Positions 42,495 to 53,128 of a DNA stretch of 56,121 bases are shown here, piece by piece. Source of the DNA: Salisapilia sapeloensis (Eukaryota > Oomycota > Peronosporomycetes > Peronosporales > Salisapiliaceae). Both the position numbers and the translations under genes were made by a program. Below the pieces are notes generated by a model. The model did not search any database and had not been told where the DNA came from. It was given only the letters and a program-made list of their open reading frames with translations. The DNA is taken from NCBI GenBank assembly GCA_023334545.1, contig JAADVB010000114.1:1-56121 (forward strand). The letters run 5' to 3'. Numbering within the stretch: the stretch's first letter is position 1; the number at the start of each line of letters is the position of its first letter.

Positions 42495-45400
42495 ATGAGG
42501 GCGGTGCTGTGGGTGCTAGCTCTGGCACCGGTCGTCTTGGGATACTGCCCGAACAGGTGCTCCAATCGAGGTTACTGCAACAGCTACAATGTGTGCGAGT
42601 GTCAGGAAGATTACTTTGGGCACGATTGCTCGCTTCGCAAGTGTCCAATGGCCAAGTCCTGGGGCGTAATTCGAGGTGATAATCAGGCCCATGAATATGA
42701 GGAGTGTTCTGGCAGGGGTATATGCGACTACAAATACGGTCAATGTACATGCCAGCTGGGCTTTACAGGATTTGCTTGTGAAGTTACACAATGCCCAGCT
42801 TCCTGCTCGGATCAAGGCAACTGTGTTACTATGAAAGAACTCGCGTCAGACTCGACACTCGCGAGAGACTTGTACGATCATGCAGGGTTTGCGTATAACC
42901 TCGTGTGGGACTACGACAAGATTCGAGGATGCCAATGCGATTTCGGTCATCATGGACCGACATGCAAATTACTGACGTGTCCAGTCGGAGATGATCCGCT
43001 AACAACTGGACAGGTCGATGAAAGCCAAGTCATCGAGTGTCTTACGACCTACTCGGAGCAAGTACTAACACTTCGAGCAAACAATGCGTTATCCGCTGGG
43101 TCCTTCATCCTAGAGTTTGGTAATGAATACACTAGGCCGATAGCTTTTGATGCTGCCGACTCGGGTGGTGCTGCGGGTAGCTCCGTGACTGACCACCTAA
43201 GTGGAATTAGTGACATTGATGCCGTCACCGTCACCAAGACACAAGTATCTGTCACGGAGACGCAATGGCTCTTGTCTTTCCCGCTTTCGAATGCAGTCCA
43301 AACGCCAGTGAAACCCAAGTGGAAGGTACTAGAGACCCAGCGATTCATCTGTGCTGCTGACTCTGGCACGTTTTCTATGAGTTTTGGTGGCGAGACGGTC
43401 TACGGCATCTCGTATGATGCCGACGGAGCGACGTTTGCGGCCCATCTTGAGTCCTTTAGCTATGTGGATCAAGTTGCTGTTACTTTTGCTGAGGGTGCCA
43501 CCACCGTCTGCTCGACATCAGGGACAGTCATCTTCGTCCAGTTTACCGAACTTTGGCGTCGAGACTTGTATGGAGACCTTCCTCCCATGACCTTCACGAA
43601 CGCAGATTCAGATGGAACAGTCTCGCTGTTCCTCTCTGGCGGAGATGGTTTTGTGGATGAGGAGAGCACTGAAATAGTTAAAGGCATTGATACATGCAGA
43701 GTGGTAGAAGTGCAACAGCTCATTTGTGCTGCCACCGACGGCAATTTTGCGCTAACATTTGAAGACAACACGGTTCTGTCAGACATTGCTTATAATACGA
43801 AAGCATCCCAATTGGAAGCACTGATTGAATCCCAAGTTCCTTATGCCAAGGACGTCGATGTATCTGTGTCAGTGGGAAACAGAGTTTGCTCAGACGATGG
43901 CACGATCATCACTATTCAATTTCACGTGGTGAGCACAACGGGCGCGAACATGGACGGAGACCTCGCGGAGATTAGTGCAGACGAAACGAACGAAGGGTCC
44001 AACGGGCTTTCACACTCTGAATCGCAGCTGCAATTCTCATCAAGCTTTACGGAAACCCAGAAAGGAACGGTTTGCGAGCCATTAGATGTTTCTTATTCGG
44101 CCAGTCCAGATGAGCAGATCATTGCGCCAGTAACCACTGGTGGTGGATCCTTCACGGTGACTTATCGTGGTATGACGTCTGCTCCGATTCCGGCGACTTC
44201 TACTCCAGAAGAGTTACAAGAAATTCTAGAAAAGCTTCATACCATCCAGGGGGTGTCCATCCAGTACTCCGGTACTCGTGCCTGCGAGAAGCCATCAAAT
44301 GCCATTAAACTGACATTCACACAGAACTTTGGAAACCTTCCGACGGTTGTGCTCGACCCCACGCTCATGGTGGCAGGCTCCACAGTCAGTGTCGTTTCAG
44401 CTGCTGGAGGCTTAAACGGTCTGGTACCTGCAGACGGCACGAAAGAGAGCATACCATGCTCTGGTCGAGGTCTCTGCGATGAAATAAACTTTGGTGCTTG
44501 CTTGTGCTATTCAGGCTATACAAACAGTGATGGACGTGGGGGTATCGGTATGCCTGACATGAATCGAGGAGACTGTGGATACGCTTCTCAGATCCCAGTT
44601 TCATGTCCAGGAGAGCTAGCCTGCAGCGGACATGGTGTATGTTCTGGTGACCCAGAGTATAAATGCACGTGTGCTGTTGGATGGAGGGGTGGTGACTGCT
44701 CTGAACGCGTATGCCAGAGCGGACCTGCTTGGTTCGCTTATCCGGAAGACGACAACGTCGGGCACCGAGAACAAAAGGAATGCAGTGGTGTTGGCTCTTG
44801 TGATAGAAGTAGCGGACTTTGCATCTGTCCAAATCCTTACACAGGGGCTGCATGCGAGCGAAGTAAGTGAACGTAGTGTGCTAGTAGAATATATGTACTC
44901 ACAATAGCGTGCTAGTGTCCTGCGGTGGAGCTTCGAGCGAATGTTCAGGTCATGGAAGGTGTCTGCCACTGCAACTTTTGGCACCACAAGTCAAAGAAAA
45001 AGGTGAGGTTGCCGGGTACGAATATGGAGAAGACCCAAATGATGCTCATACATGGGACGCCAAAAGAATCCGCTCGTGCTTATGTGATGAAGGTTATACA
45101 GGCTACGATTGCTCTCTCCGTATGTGCCTACTTCTTTCATCTTATCGAGTATGTATTCAATGTGGAAGACACTTGTAGGCCATTGTCCTCGCGGTGATGA
45201 TCCAAGCACATACGACGACGTGATTGAACGTCAGTTGTTTGAATGTGTAGCCACGGATGGAAGTTTCACCTTGAGTTTCCGAGATGAAGAAACTCAAGCC
45301 ATTGCCTTTGATGCAACCGTGGAGACTGTGGCTACTGCTTTGATGACACTTTCCACCATTTCGCAAGTTGACGTGACTTTTACGAATGGAGCAGCAGCTT

Positions 45401-45726
45401 GCTCCGTATCTACCAACACCATCCTTGTTGATTTCCTCGATGAGCTTGGTGACTTACCTGCTTTGAAAGGGTCCAACTCGTTGTTAAAAGACAGTGTCAA
45501 TGGGGATGGCACAGACGGATCGGGTACGCTCCTTTTTGCCAGTGGAGGCAGTGCGCTGTCTGCGGAGCAATCTGTTAAAGGAACGCGCGAAAACGCATAT
45601 TGTTCTAACCATGGCATCTGCAATCTAGCCACCGGTGTTTGCACGTGCGATGTAGGCTATGGCAGCAGCAATGGCAATGGAGAGCCAGGTCCCATAGGAG
45701 ACTGTGGGTACCGCATTGGAACTTAG
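42495..45726 (+). CDS. secreted EGF-repeat surface protein
   Basis: Exons 42495..44862, 44916..45119 and 45179..45726 (introns 53 and 59 bp) encode 1,039 residues. The start MRAVLWVLALAPVVLG is a signal peptide. EGF-like knots follow at the N-terminus (CPNRCSNRGYCNSYNVCECQ, CSGRGICDYKYGQCTCQLGF), and more lie near residues 650-790 and at the C-terminus (CSNHGICNLATGVCTCDVGY). Between them are at least four roughly 110-residue beta-rich modules that begin with a phrase like RFICAADSGTFSMSF or QLICAATDGNFALTF and end DGTVSLFLSGGD-like. No membrane anchor is visible. The layout resembles stramenopile EGF-repeat surface and mastigoneme-type proteins; a zoospore or cell-surface role is inferred, not shown. 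Confidence 0.78.
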
Positions 45727-46800
45727 ACATGAATAAGTAGTAAGAATTGCATACTAATTACCTTTCAACAAGTAATGTACTTTCCTGATGAAATAAGTAC
45801 AATAACAGCTAATAGCACTATAGACAATGAAACGGTTTTGATCGATGTATGTGCAAAGCATGTGCTTGTTTAATGCGGTAACTCCGAGATTAAGAAGTTT
45901 CAATAAGTGTACTCCTGCTTAGGGAAGTTTAGTCAATGCCAATGCTGATGATTGTGTCTTTCGCTAAGAATTACCATTTTTGTTGTCCAGGAATCCCATC
46001 TCGCGACATTGCTAACCAATTATCCCTTAAAAAGCATATCGCCATTCATAATCGTACAAGAATCTAACAAGCTGGATTTCCCTGTCGAATAGAGAAATTT
46101 TTACGATTACACTTTCTTTACGTATCGCGGAAGTACTGCCATCCAAGCACGAGCCAGTGCTTTTAGTCCCAATTACTCCTGGCGTCAAATTAAAATTGTA
46201 TGCGGATATTAGCACCTATCGCAGTGTCAACTCTTGGTACATCGACGTCGCTCAACAGCAAAGCATCATTGTGTCGTTATACTTATAAAAGGTAAACTAG
46301 TCACTTTGCAAGGCAAAGTTCATCCTTCCAACCTTCATCTTGCTATTTGATTGAAAGTGGCCGTCTGTCTGAGTGATGGCTTAATAGTAAACACTCAAGA
46401 TATATGCCAATGTACTAAAAGAGATAAATTTAATTTAACAAGTAAAGTTTATTAATACTTAGCTCGAAAGATCACACTGAAAGATGCACATCCAGAGTCA
46501 CGTTTCTTGGTATAATTTCTGTTTTAAAATAGCATGGCAGAATTGATGTAAGGATCGAATATCTGAAGCCATCTATTGCTTGATGGATCTACAACGTGAG
46601 ATAATGATTGAAAGGCGGCCTGCAGTCTCTTGATGGAGTGATATGTAGGAGTTTGCGTCATATTCCTTCTCCATCACTTAATTTCTATCGTTTTACTTGG
46701 ATAACTCGGCCACTTCCCAGCAGTTTTCCCTGCGCTTTCCTCCTTCGCACTAAAGTACCTAAAAACGAAGACATGAACCACCTTCGAACTTCATACAGCG
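45727..46800. other. AT-rich spacer
   Basis: About 1.1 kb between the EGF-repeat gene and the broken tyrosine-rich gene. Short open frames only; one plus-strand frame (46608-46868) overlaps the start of the tyrosine-rich remnant in another frame. Nothing else recognised. Confidence 0.4.
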
Positions 46801-47195
46801 ATGAAGAGCTCCAGCTTGTTCGTCGCTACAGTTGCTGCCATGGTCTTAGCATCTCCATTTTCGCATGATCGCGCTGAAGAGGAAGAGAATAAGGAAGACT
46901 TGGCGGATAATAAAAAGGAAGGATACAAGAAGAATGACTACTATCCTAAGGACTATAGCTATGGTTATGGCTAATGTTACAACGATTATAAAAAAGTGAT
47001 TGCTATGGATACAAGAAGTATGGTTACTATCCGAACAACTACGACGATGGTGGGTACGTTAACTACAATAACTACCCTGACTACTACTAATATGACTGTA
47101 ATGACTATTGCATTATGTACGCCTACAAGGACTACAGCTATGGCAAAAAGTATGGGTACAATTGGTACTACCAAAGTTGTGTGCATCCCGGTTAG
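46801..47195 (+). pseudogene. broken gene for a secreted tyrosine-rich protein
   Basis: The ATG at 46801 opens a clean signal peptide (MKSSSLFVATVAAMVLASPF) followed by an acidic Lys/Glu stretch and then Tyr-rich units such as YKKNDYYPKDYSYGYG. That frame stops at TAA. The same composition resumes in frame after it (CYNDYKK), then in a shifted frame (CYGYKKYGYYPNNYDDGGYV), and after another stop (YDCNDYCIMYAYKDYSYGKK) up to a TAG at 47195. Two stops and at least one indel, near a run of six A, break what was once a single Tyr-rich secreted chain. A short unspliced intron could explain part of this, but not both stops. Such proteins are often wall or cyst-coat components; that is a guess. Confidence 0.5.
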
Positions 47196-47310
47196 TGTTT
47201 GCAAGTCGAATGTAGAAAAAGAAGCAAGTAAGAGTCGTAGCAATAGAAAAAGCATTTCCTTTAAATATATCTACTTGTGCAAACTTCCTTGATAGTATTA
47301 AAAAGTCTCG
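47196..47310. other. short spacer
   Basis: About 115 bp between the tyrosine-rich remnant and the stop of the leftward membrane-protein gene. No feature seen. Confidence 0.3.
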
Positions 47311-49063
47311 CTATGGATAGTCTGAGTAGTCAAACTGGAGTGTCGGGTCCATACCTATGTCACGCACAAATTAGTTTCTGTACTTCAAATATGCTGATCT
47401 GAATACAGGAAATAGGCATACCAAAGTGTGGATATGGAAACTGTGTCACAGACACAAGAATTAGGACTGATCTTGCGACAACCACATGACCTTGTACTTC
47501 AAAGGTATAGCCAAGCAGCTTAAACGGACTAAATCCGAACTTCCATCGAATATACGTGGCGAATGCTATGAAGGAAAGAAGCTCGAATCCACCGTATAAA
47601 GCGATACTACCGATAGAGCTGTAAAGTGTGTCTTCGGTTAAATGTCGAAAGTTGGCATGGTACTTGACGTTCGGCAAGTGAAACAGGGCCAGCATGTAAA
47701 TGATATAAATGAAAGGCACCATAAACTCTACATACTCTAGCGACGCCAAGTATTCACATCGAAAGAGCAGAGATTGTGTTTGCTGTAAGAGCATAGATTT
47801 GTCATTGTCTGTCATGATCACCTGGTCTTCACTGCTTGAGTTTCTACGCTCATTACGATGAACTTCTTGATATTCCTTGCTGTTAATTTCATTTAGCATT
47901 GGAGAAAATGGAGCGATGGATGTCTCTTTCGCTGGATGCCGAGAAGTAGATAGTTTAGGCTTCCCAGAAAGTTCGTGCTTCTTTGTGGGCAGGGGGTATA
48001 TTTTACTCCTCTTACATTCGTGCACCTCCTTCTTCGACGCTTGGACTCCACTTGTAAATGACGCGTTTGATTGGTGTGGAACATATTCGAGTACCATGGA
48101 CAATAGATCCTTGTGCTGATGACAATTTATCTTGTTGCGCAGCTCGAGTACTTTTTGAGACGCTTGTTGAATCGAATAGAGCGACCACATCGAACTGAGT
48201 ACATCGAACAATATAAGTACCACAATGGTCCAAGATGACACGGCGGTCTGCATGGAGATGGAAACGTAAAATGCATTAAATAGCTCCACAGAGAAAATGG
48301 TGGCATGCACAATGTCTTTCGGCATGGATATAAAAAGGTTTGCAACTAAGTTTTTCATGGCAATCTTGATGATGGGGAGAACAAGTACGAACACAGCTTG
48401 CTCCAAACCCTGAAGCCTGATAAACACTGAAGAGAAAGCTGGATAAACTACTAATAAAGCAGCTTGTGCAAGCATCAGCACTATGGTTGTTTCTGCAAAC
48501 GTCCGATATGTCATGGTATCCGACAAATTGAGCTGTATAAAAAAGTACGTGACTAATGGCGTAACGAATAGTGTCCCTACCATCGCTATAATTAGGAGGC
48601 AAAATGGGACCGGAAACATCCATCCATAGCCACAGAGCACAGCTATAGCTGTCTGCGTTGTCGTCGCTATGACGGATGTGAAAAGAACAACCCGTGACGA
48701 TACAAGATATCCCGAATGGGTTCCGAGAAGCTGAATGTAGCAGCAAATATGGCAGATGAATAGAAATCCAGGGAGGCGTAGATATAAGGTGTAGTTGTCT
48801 TTCCACCCTGCACTTGGAGATGCAAGTGGAATGCATTCCAGACCAAGTATGACGATCACTGCTGGTAGCGGTACTGCCAGAACATAACCGAGACTCTTCA
48901 TCCATGGCTTTTTAGAGTACTCTCGGAACGCTTGCAGTGCCTCCACAGAGTAGGCACCTTTACGCGATACTAGAAAGCGTATCCGAATTCTCTCTACCCT
49001 TTTCAAAATAGTAGTCTCGACTGATGGTATAGTAGTCCGCATACAGCTCAGCAATGTAGACAC
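47311..49063 (-). CDS. polytopic membrane protein with large central loop
   Basis: Exons 49063..47422 and 47354..47311 (67 bp intron) encode 561 residues. About nine hydrophobic helices are visible, for example SLGYVLAVPLPAVIVILGLE, FLFICHICCYIQLLG, VVLFTSVIATTTQTAIAVLC and TETTIVL-like segments. A hydrophilic loop of about 110 residues, rich in Ser, Lys and Glu, lies roughly between residues 330 and 440. Two or three more helices then follow. Splicing replaces a spurious end with HFGMDPTLQFDYSDYP, which restores a Tyr/Asp-rich tail and a better stop. No transporter or channel motif is recognised; I suspect an oomycete-specific family, but cannot test it here. A conserved basic segment RRFRIRF-like is absent; the N-terminus is KRVERIRIRFLVSRKG. 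Confidence 0.6.
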
Positions 49064-50195
49064 CTACCGTGCCTTACTTCTTCTCGACGGCTTAAGATAA
49101 AAGCTCGAAATAAAATGCCTCGAAACGGTCGTTAAGTTCGAATAGGATTTTTGTTATCTACGAACAAATATATCTAAGAAGATTATACCATTACACGGCC
49201 CCATTCTGACCTTACTCGACACAAATAGGCAAATCGAATATTACTTCATTTATAAAACCCCATCCAGTCGTCGCCACATTCGACTCTCAATTGTAGAGCA
49301 TAGATAGTAGCTTTGGAAGTCAATATAAGCGTCAATCGTCAACAAACCTTCATTGTCAAAGTTTGCCAGATACTTACATTTTGATACTTCCATTTCGCAA
49401 GTACAATTTTGAAAGTACAAATAAAAGAAACGTTTAATTACGCAAATATTTTTTGTGATAAAGAATTTATTTATATTAAACTCATTGGAATCCTAATGGA
49501 ATCTCCTGCCGATATGACAAGTGTAAGAAGAACCTCCATTAAAGCCTGGCGATAGGATCTAGTGGTGGCCTTGCTCGAATAACTTCAAGATATATTTTAG
49601 ACCTTTGCGCTTTACGTACCAGTGATATTTCGTGTATCTTTATTCCTGAATGGCTTCATAGGATTGAAAGTTAATGTGCATCACTGCAAACTCGTGCAGC
49701 ATCCTAGAATTTGTCGGTTCATCCTTTTTATTGCAACTTCCTTAGACTTTATCATTTTTGCTATATGCAAAGCTCCTCCTTTTTACCCTTACATCAGGCG
49801 CTCCCATCTCTACGCAGTTCTACAACAGAAGCCCAAAGTGCCTACGATGTAAATAAAAGTAACTGCTTTCGTACAGGGATGAGAGCGCACGTTTCCCTTT
49901 TCCATGCTGCAGTTATGCATTTCCAAAAGGAACAAGATGGAAACTACCAGTCTCTCCAAGGAATTCCGTTCTAGTAGGTCTAGATTATAACACATCAATA
50001 GATACGTGATGAACCTCCCCCACCAGTCTCTCCAAGTATAACTGCCACAAACTCCACAACGGCATCCCAAGCGGGCTAGATTGTCGTTACCCTTGCACCT
50101 CTACCTGGGGTTACGCGCTTAAAACGGACGTGCCAAAAGCTATGCGATCCTTGGTCCAAGCGCACTACAAAGCCTTTCTGACGTGAACGAAGGAA
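49064..50195. other. divergent AT-rich intergenic region
   Basis: About 1.1 kb between the starts of the leftward membrane protein and the rightward coiled-coil gene. Open frames near 49622-50070 on both strands are antisense to each other and show no domain. The last part should hold the coiled-coil gene's promoter. Confidence 0.45.
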
Positions 50196-51047
50196 ATGCC
50201 GGGAACACAAGCAGATGAGAGCAATCAGCCATGGGTGACACGACGCCCGAGCGACAAGGTAGCTCCTGAGCCACAGATGGACTCACCGACACCGGTCTCG
50301 CAAGAGCAACTGATGGCAGACATTGAGGTGCTCGTAGGTCACATTCATACGCTACAGGAAGAGCTAGGTCGAAAGCGAGGTGAAGTTGAGCAAGTTAATC
50401 AAGAAAACCGTGCGCTGCGCACGGAGATTATGTCACTAAAGGAGAAGGCCGGCCGTCTTCAGCAGAGCCAAGTGGCAGCGGAAACCCAGCGCGACCACTG
50501 GCAAGAGCAGTGTACTCGTGCCTTTAGTGTCCACGGCGAGTTGCTCGCGTCAATGAAAGAGCACGAGGAGCACAACAACACTCTCCAACGTACTTTGACT
50601 TCCGTCCGGCAAGAACACAAGAAGTCTCTTTCCGGGATAAGAAATGAGCGAGCGAAGAACCAGGACATGCGACGGAAACTTCGGCAGTCCCAGATACTTA
50701 CCGATCGTCTGCAAATAGTAACGCGAGAGCTCCAGACAGCACTTGCACATGAGTCGTACTTGCGAGAGAACGCTGTCATGGAGCGTCAGGAAGGACAGAG
50801 CCAGCTAGTTGACAGCCTCCGAAGAGACCTCATCTCGATGGAGTTCGAGTGTCAGACCGTCATATCCGATCGCGATCGTCTCCACGAGCAAGTGCAGGCG
50901 CTGGAACGTCAGCTAGGTGGAGATCCCGATCCCGTTCGCATCAGTCCTGTGCAGCCAAAGCCGAGTGTGCGCAAGGTCATGCATCGTCCACGACCGTCAG
51001 ACATCGAGTTCACGGACATCTTGCGCCTACCTAACGCAGTGGAATAA
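50196..51047 (+). CDS. coiled-coil protein of unknown function
   Basis: An intronless frame of 283 residues. After a short Pro-rich start, residues about 35-245 are almost unbroken heptad-rich helix, for example EVLVGHIHTLQEELGRKRGE, NTLQRTLTSVRQEHKKSL and DRLHEQVQALERQL. The tail is Pro/Arg-rich (ISPVQPKPSVRKVMHRPRP) and ends IEFTDILRLPNAVE, a short possible docking motif. The shape suits a cytoskeletal, centrosomal or ciliary adaptor, but no family is recognised. The gene converges on the Mpv17-family gene, with 78 bp between stops. Confidence 0.7.
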   Translation: MPGTQADESNQPWVTRRPSDKVAPEPQMDSPTPVSQEQLMADIEVLVGHIHTLQEELGRKRGEVEQVNQENRALRTEIMSLKEKAGRLQQSQVAAETQRDHWQEQCTRAFSVHGELLASMKEHEEHNNTLQRTLTSVRQEHKKSLSGIRNERAKNQDMRRKLRQSQILTDRLQIVTRELQTALAHESYLRENAVMERQEGQSQLVDSLRRDLISMEFECQTVISDRDRLHEQVQALERQLGGDPDPVRISPVQPKPSVRKVMHRPRPSDIEFTDILRLPNAVE

Positions 51048-51125
51048 AGCAACTAGATAATGCAAATGCACGTATATTCTCTTATCCTTCGTCCGACGAG
51101 CAACGTACATAAGAAAATATAAAAG

Positions 51126-51920
51126 CTAGTCTTTTGCACTAGCAGCGATGACGTTCGCGTTGGACGACGTCAGTCGCTCTTGGTGGTCTTCCTCCGCGTA
51201 CTGCGTCATCTCCTCTTCTTCCTGCTGCGCATGACTCACATAGGACAGGTACGAGTTCCAGAAGAGACCTACGACATTCGAAAAGAGCACTTGGAGCGGC
51301 GCCGGGACGAAGCGAAAGTTAAAGAGCTGCGCTGGCACCCACACCGCCCAGTTCGTCTTAATAGCAGGCCACCAGTCGCTTTCAAGTTTCGCCGGAAGCT
51401 CATAAATCTTGCCTTCAAAGAGCATGATCATGCCGAAAAAGAATGGGAGCGACAGCGGCGCATAGGCTAGTTGGTCCGTCGCGAGTCGCTTCACGACGTT
51501 GCCCATGCGTGTACCTGGGAACCTCGTGTTGAGGAAGCCGTACCATCCGTGCAAGATGGGTGGAATGACCACACCACCAACAAACGTGAAGACAGCTGCA
51601 CGATGCTTGTTAAACGGCCCATGACTATTCTCCCCTTGCTCGACAAAGAGCTGGCATCCGACGTCACCTGCACCAGCAATGACAGACCCAGATGCAATCT
51701 TGGTCAAGATCGGGTGTTTCTCCAAGTAGTAGACGTACGTGTTCCATCCTCTCTTTAACGTTCGAAACCGCTGTCCCGTAACGAGAGCTGACTGGGCTTC
51801 GACGTGCCTGCCCGTCACCGTCGAGTTGGTCGGTGCAGGCGACTTGGACTTGCAACGCACTTGGGTCTGTGAGCGCTCGAGTCGCTGCAAGCGCATCCGT
51901 GTTAGCGGTCGGAGCATCAT
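51126..51920 (-). CDS. Mpv17/PMP22-family membrane protein
   Basis: An intronless frame of 264 residues. A basic N-terminal stretch (MMLRPLTRMRLQRLERSQTQ) could be a mitochondrial leader. The family core begins WNTYVYYLEKHPILTKIASG and includes GDVGCQLFVEQ, the second-helix block HGWYGFLNTRFPG, TDQLAYAPLSLPFFF, and the C-terminal signature NWAVWVPAQLFNFRFVP then FWNSYLSY. Four membrane helices fit the Mpv17/PMP22 fold. Human Mpv17 and yeast Sym1 act as mitochondrial inner-membrane channels and PXMP2 as a peroxisomal channel; the leader favours mitochondria here. An acidic Gln/Glu-rich C-terminal tail (QQEEEEMTQYAEEDHQERL) is extra to the family. Confidence 0.88.
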   Translation of the reverse strand: MMLRPLTRMRLQRLERSQTQVRCKSKSPAPTNSTVTGRHVEAQSALVTGQRFRTLKRGWNTYVYYLEKHPILTKIASGSVIAGAGDVGCQLFVEQGENSHGPFNKHRAAVFTFVGGVVIPPILHGWYGFLNTRFPGTRMGNVVKRLATDQLAYAPLSLPFFFGMIMLFEGKIYELPAKLESDWWPAIKTNWAVWVPAQLFNFRFVPAPLQVLFSNVVGLFWNSYLSYVSHAQQEEEEMTQYAEEDHQERLTSSNANVIAASAKD

Positions 51921-52217
51921 GACGCCTTCTATCCAAATGAGGATCTCGTAGCTTCTGAAGCCAAGTCGGATCGGTTATGGGACATTCGCCCTGGTCCACT
52001 TTATCACCTCGACAGCTCCGTTCTCGAGCCTTCTTTCCATGTCGCGTCCGACGGTCGGCATCGGATCGATTACGGTCAATCAAATACGCTAGCAGACGAG
52101 TATCTGGTCGCATGGAGTAGAAAAAGTAGATGCAAGAGGTAGAAAATGGGAATAAAGACATTTAGACCGATTCAGATGGTAGTTTTGCGCACATTTGCAA
52201 TAGGACAGTAGAGTAGT
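51921..52217. promoter_or_regulatory. 297-bp divergent promoter region (Mpv17-like / MED7)
   Basis: Separates the start of the leftward Mpv17-family gene (51920) from the ATG of rightward MED7 (52218). Both promoters must lie here. No core element was identified with confidence. Confidence 0.35.
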
Positions 52218-53107
52218 ATGAGCCAAGGAGAGGGCGAAGCGGAGGCACCGCCAGAGCTCGTGGACGAGTTTCCGGCGCCGCCAAAGGTCTTTGCGCTTTA
52301 TAAGGATGGGGTCGAGAGCGGGCCCGCGCCGCCAGAGCCGATGGTGCCGACGTACCACCTCTTTGGAACGCCGTACAGCACGGAGGACGCCGTGCCGGAC
52401 TTGCTCCCGGACGAGTCCAAGAAGCTGTACAAGCCGTCTGGAGATGAGCTAGTGGACTACAAGGCTGAATTGAAAAAGCATGACTCGTAGACATCTTGCA
52501 GAGATGACAAACTAACGCATATGGACAGACTGAACCACTCGCTCTTGGCGAGCTTTGTCCAGCTCGTCGACGTCCTCATGCACAAGCCTGCCGCTTTCAA
52601 GTACGTTATCGCTACTAGATCTCCCGTACAGACACTCATCTACTATCCAGCTCCAAATTGGACGACATTGAGCTCCTGTTCCTGAACATGCACAACCTCA
52701 TCAACTCGTTCCGACCGCATCAAGTACGTTCCTCCTACATCTACCACCTCCTCTCTCTCACCTCCACATAGGCTCGAGAAACCATCATCCAGATGCTGCA
52801 GGATGAAGTCCAGGCACGGCAGGACGCCACGCACGACATTCGGCAGTACGTCTCCCATTCCTCCTCCTAAAGCACCATCCTAACGCCTAGTAGAACCATT
52901 GAAGACGCCAGGAAGGCTGTGGAGGAGAGCCATACCAACCTCTCACACACCTCCGAAGACATTGCCGAAGACGTAGAGATGGAGGCACCTGCCCAACCGT
53001 CTTCCCCGACAAAGGAACCGTCAGAACCTCGGGAAGAAGACGAGTCCCACGAGCTCCAAGAGCTCCAGACCTCCTTCTTCCAGTCCCTCCAAAACGTTTT
53101 AACATGA
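52218..53107 (+). CDS. MED7: Mediator complex subunit 7
   Basis: Exons 52218..52486, 52529..52600, 52651..52723, 52772..52845 and 52894..53107 encode 233 residues; introns are 42-50 bp, the first being the shortest proposed in the window. MED7 motifs: FPAPPKVFALYKDGV, MVPTYHLFGTPYS, ELKKHDSLNHSLLASFVQLV, DDIELLFLNMHNLINSFRPH and QARETIIQMLQDEVQARQ. A basic-helical to acidic C-terminal tail follows. MED7 pairs with MED21 and forms the hinge of the Mediator middle module, which links activators to RNA polymerase II. The last acceptor is a tandem TAGTAG, so the choice between 52891 and 52894 as exon start changes one residue (Gln, or His-Arg). Its stop is 21 bp from the convergent FYVE-SYLF gene. 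Confidence 0.88.
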
Positions 53108-53128
53108 AAATCTAGTTGCATTCCAAAG

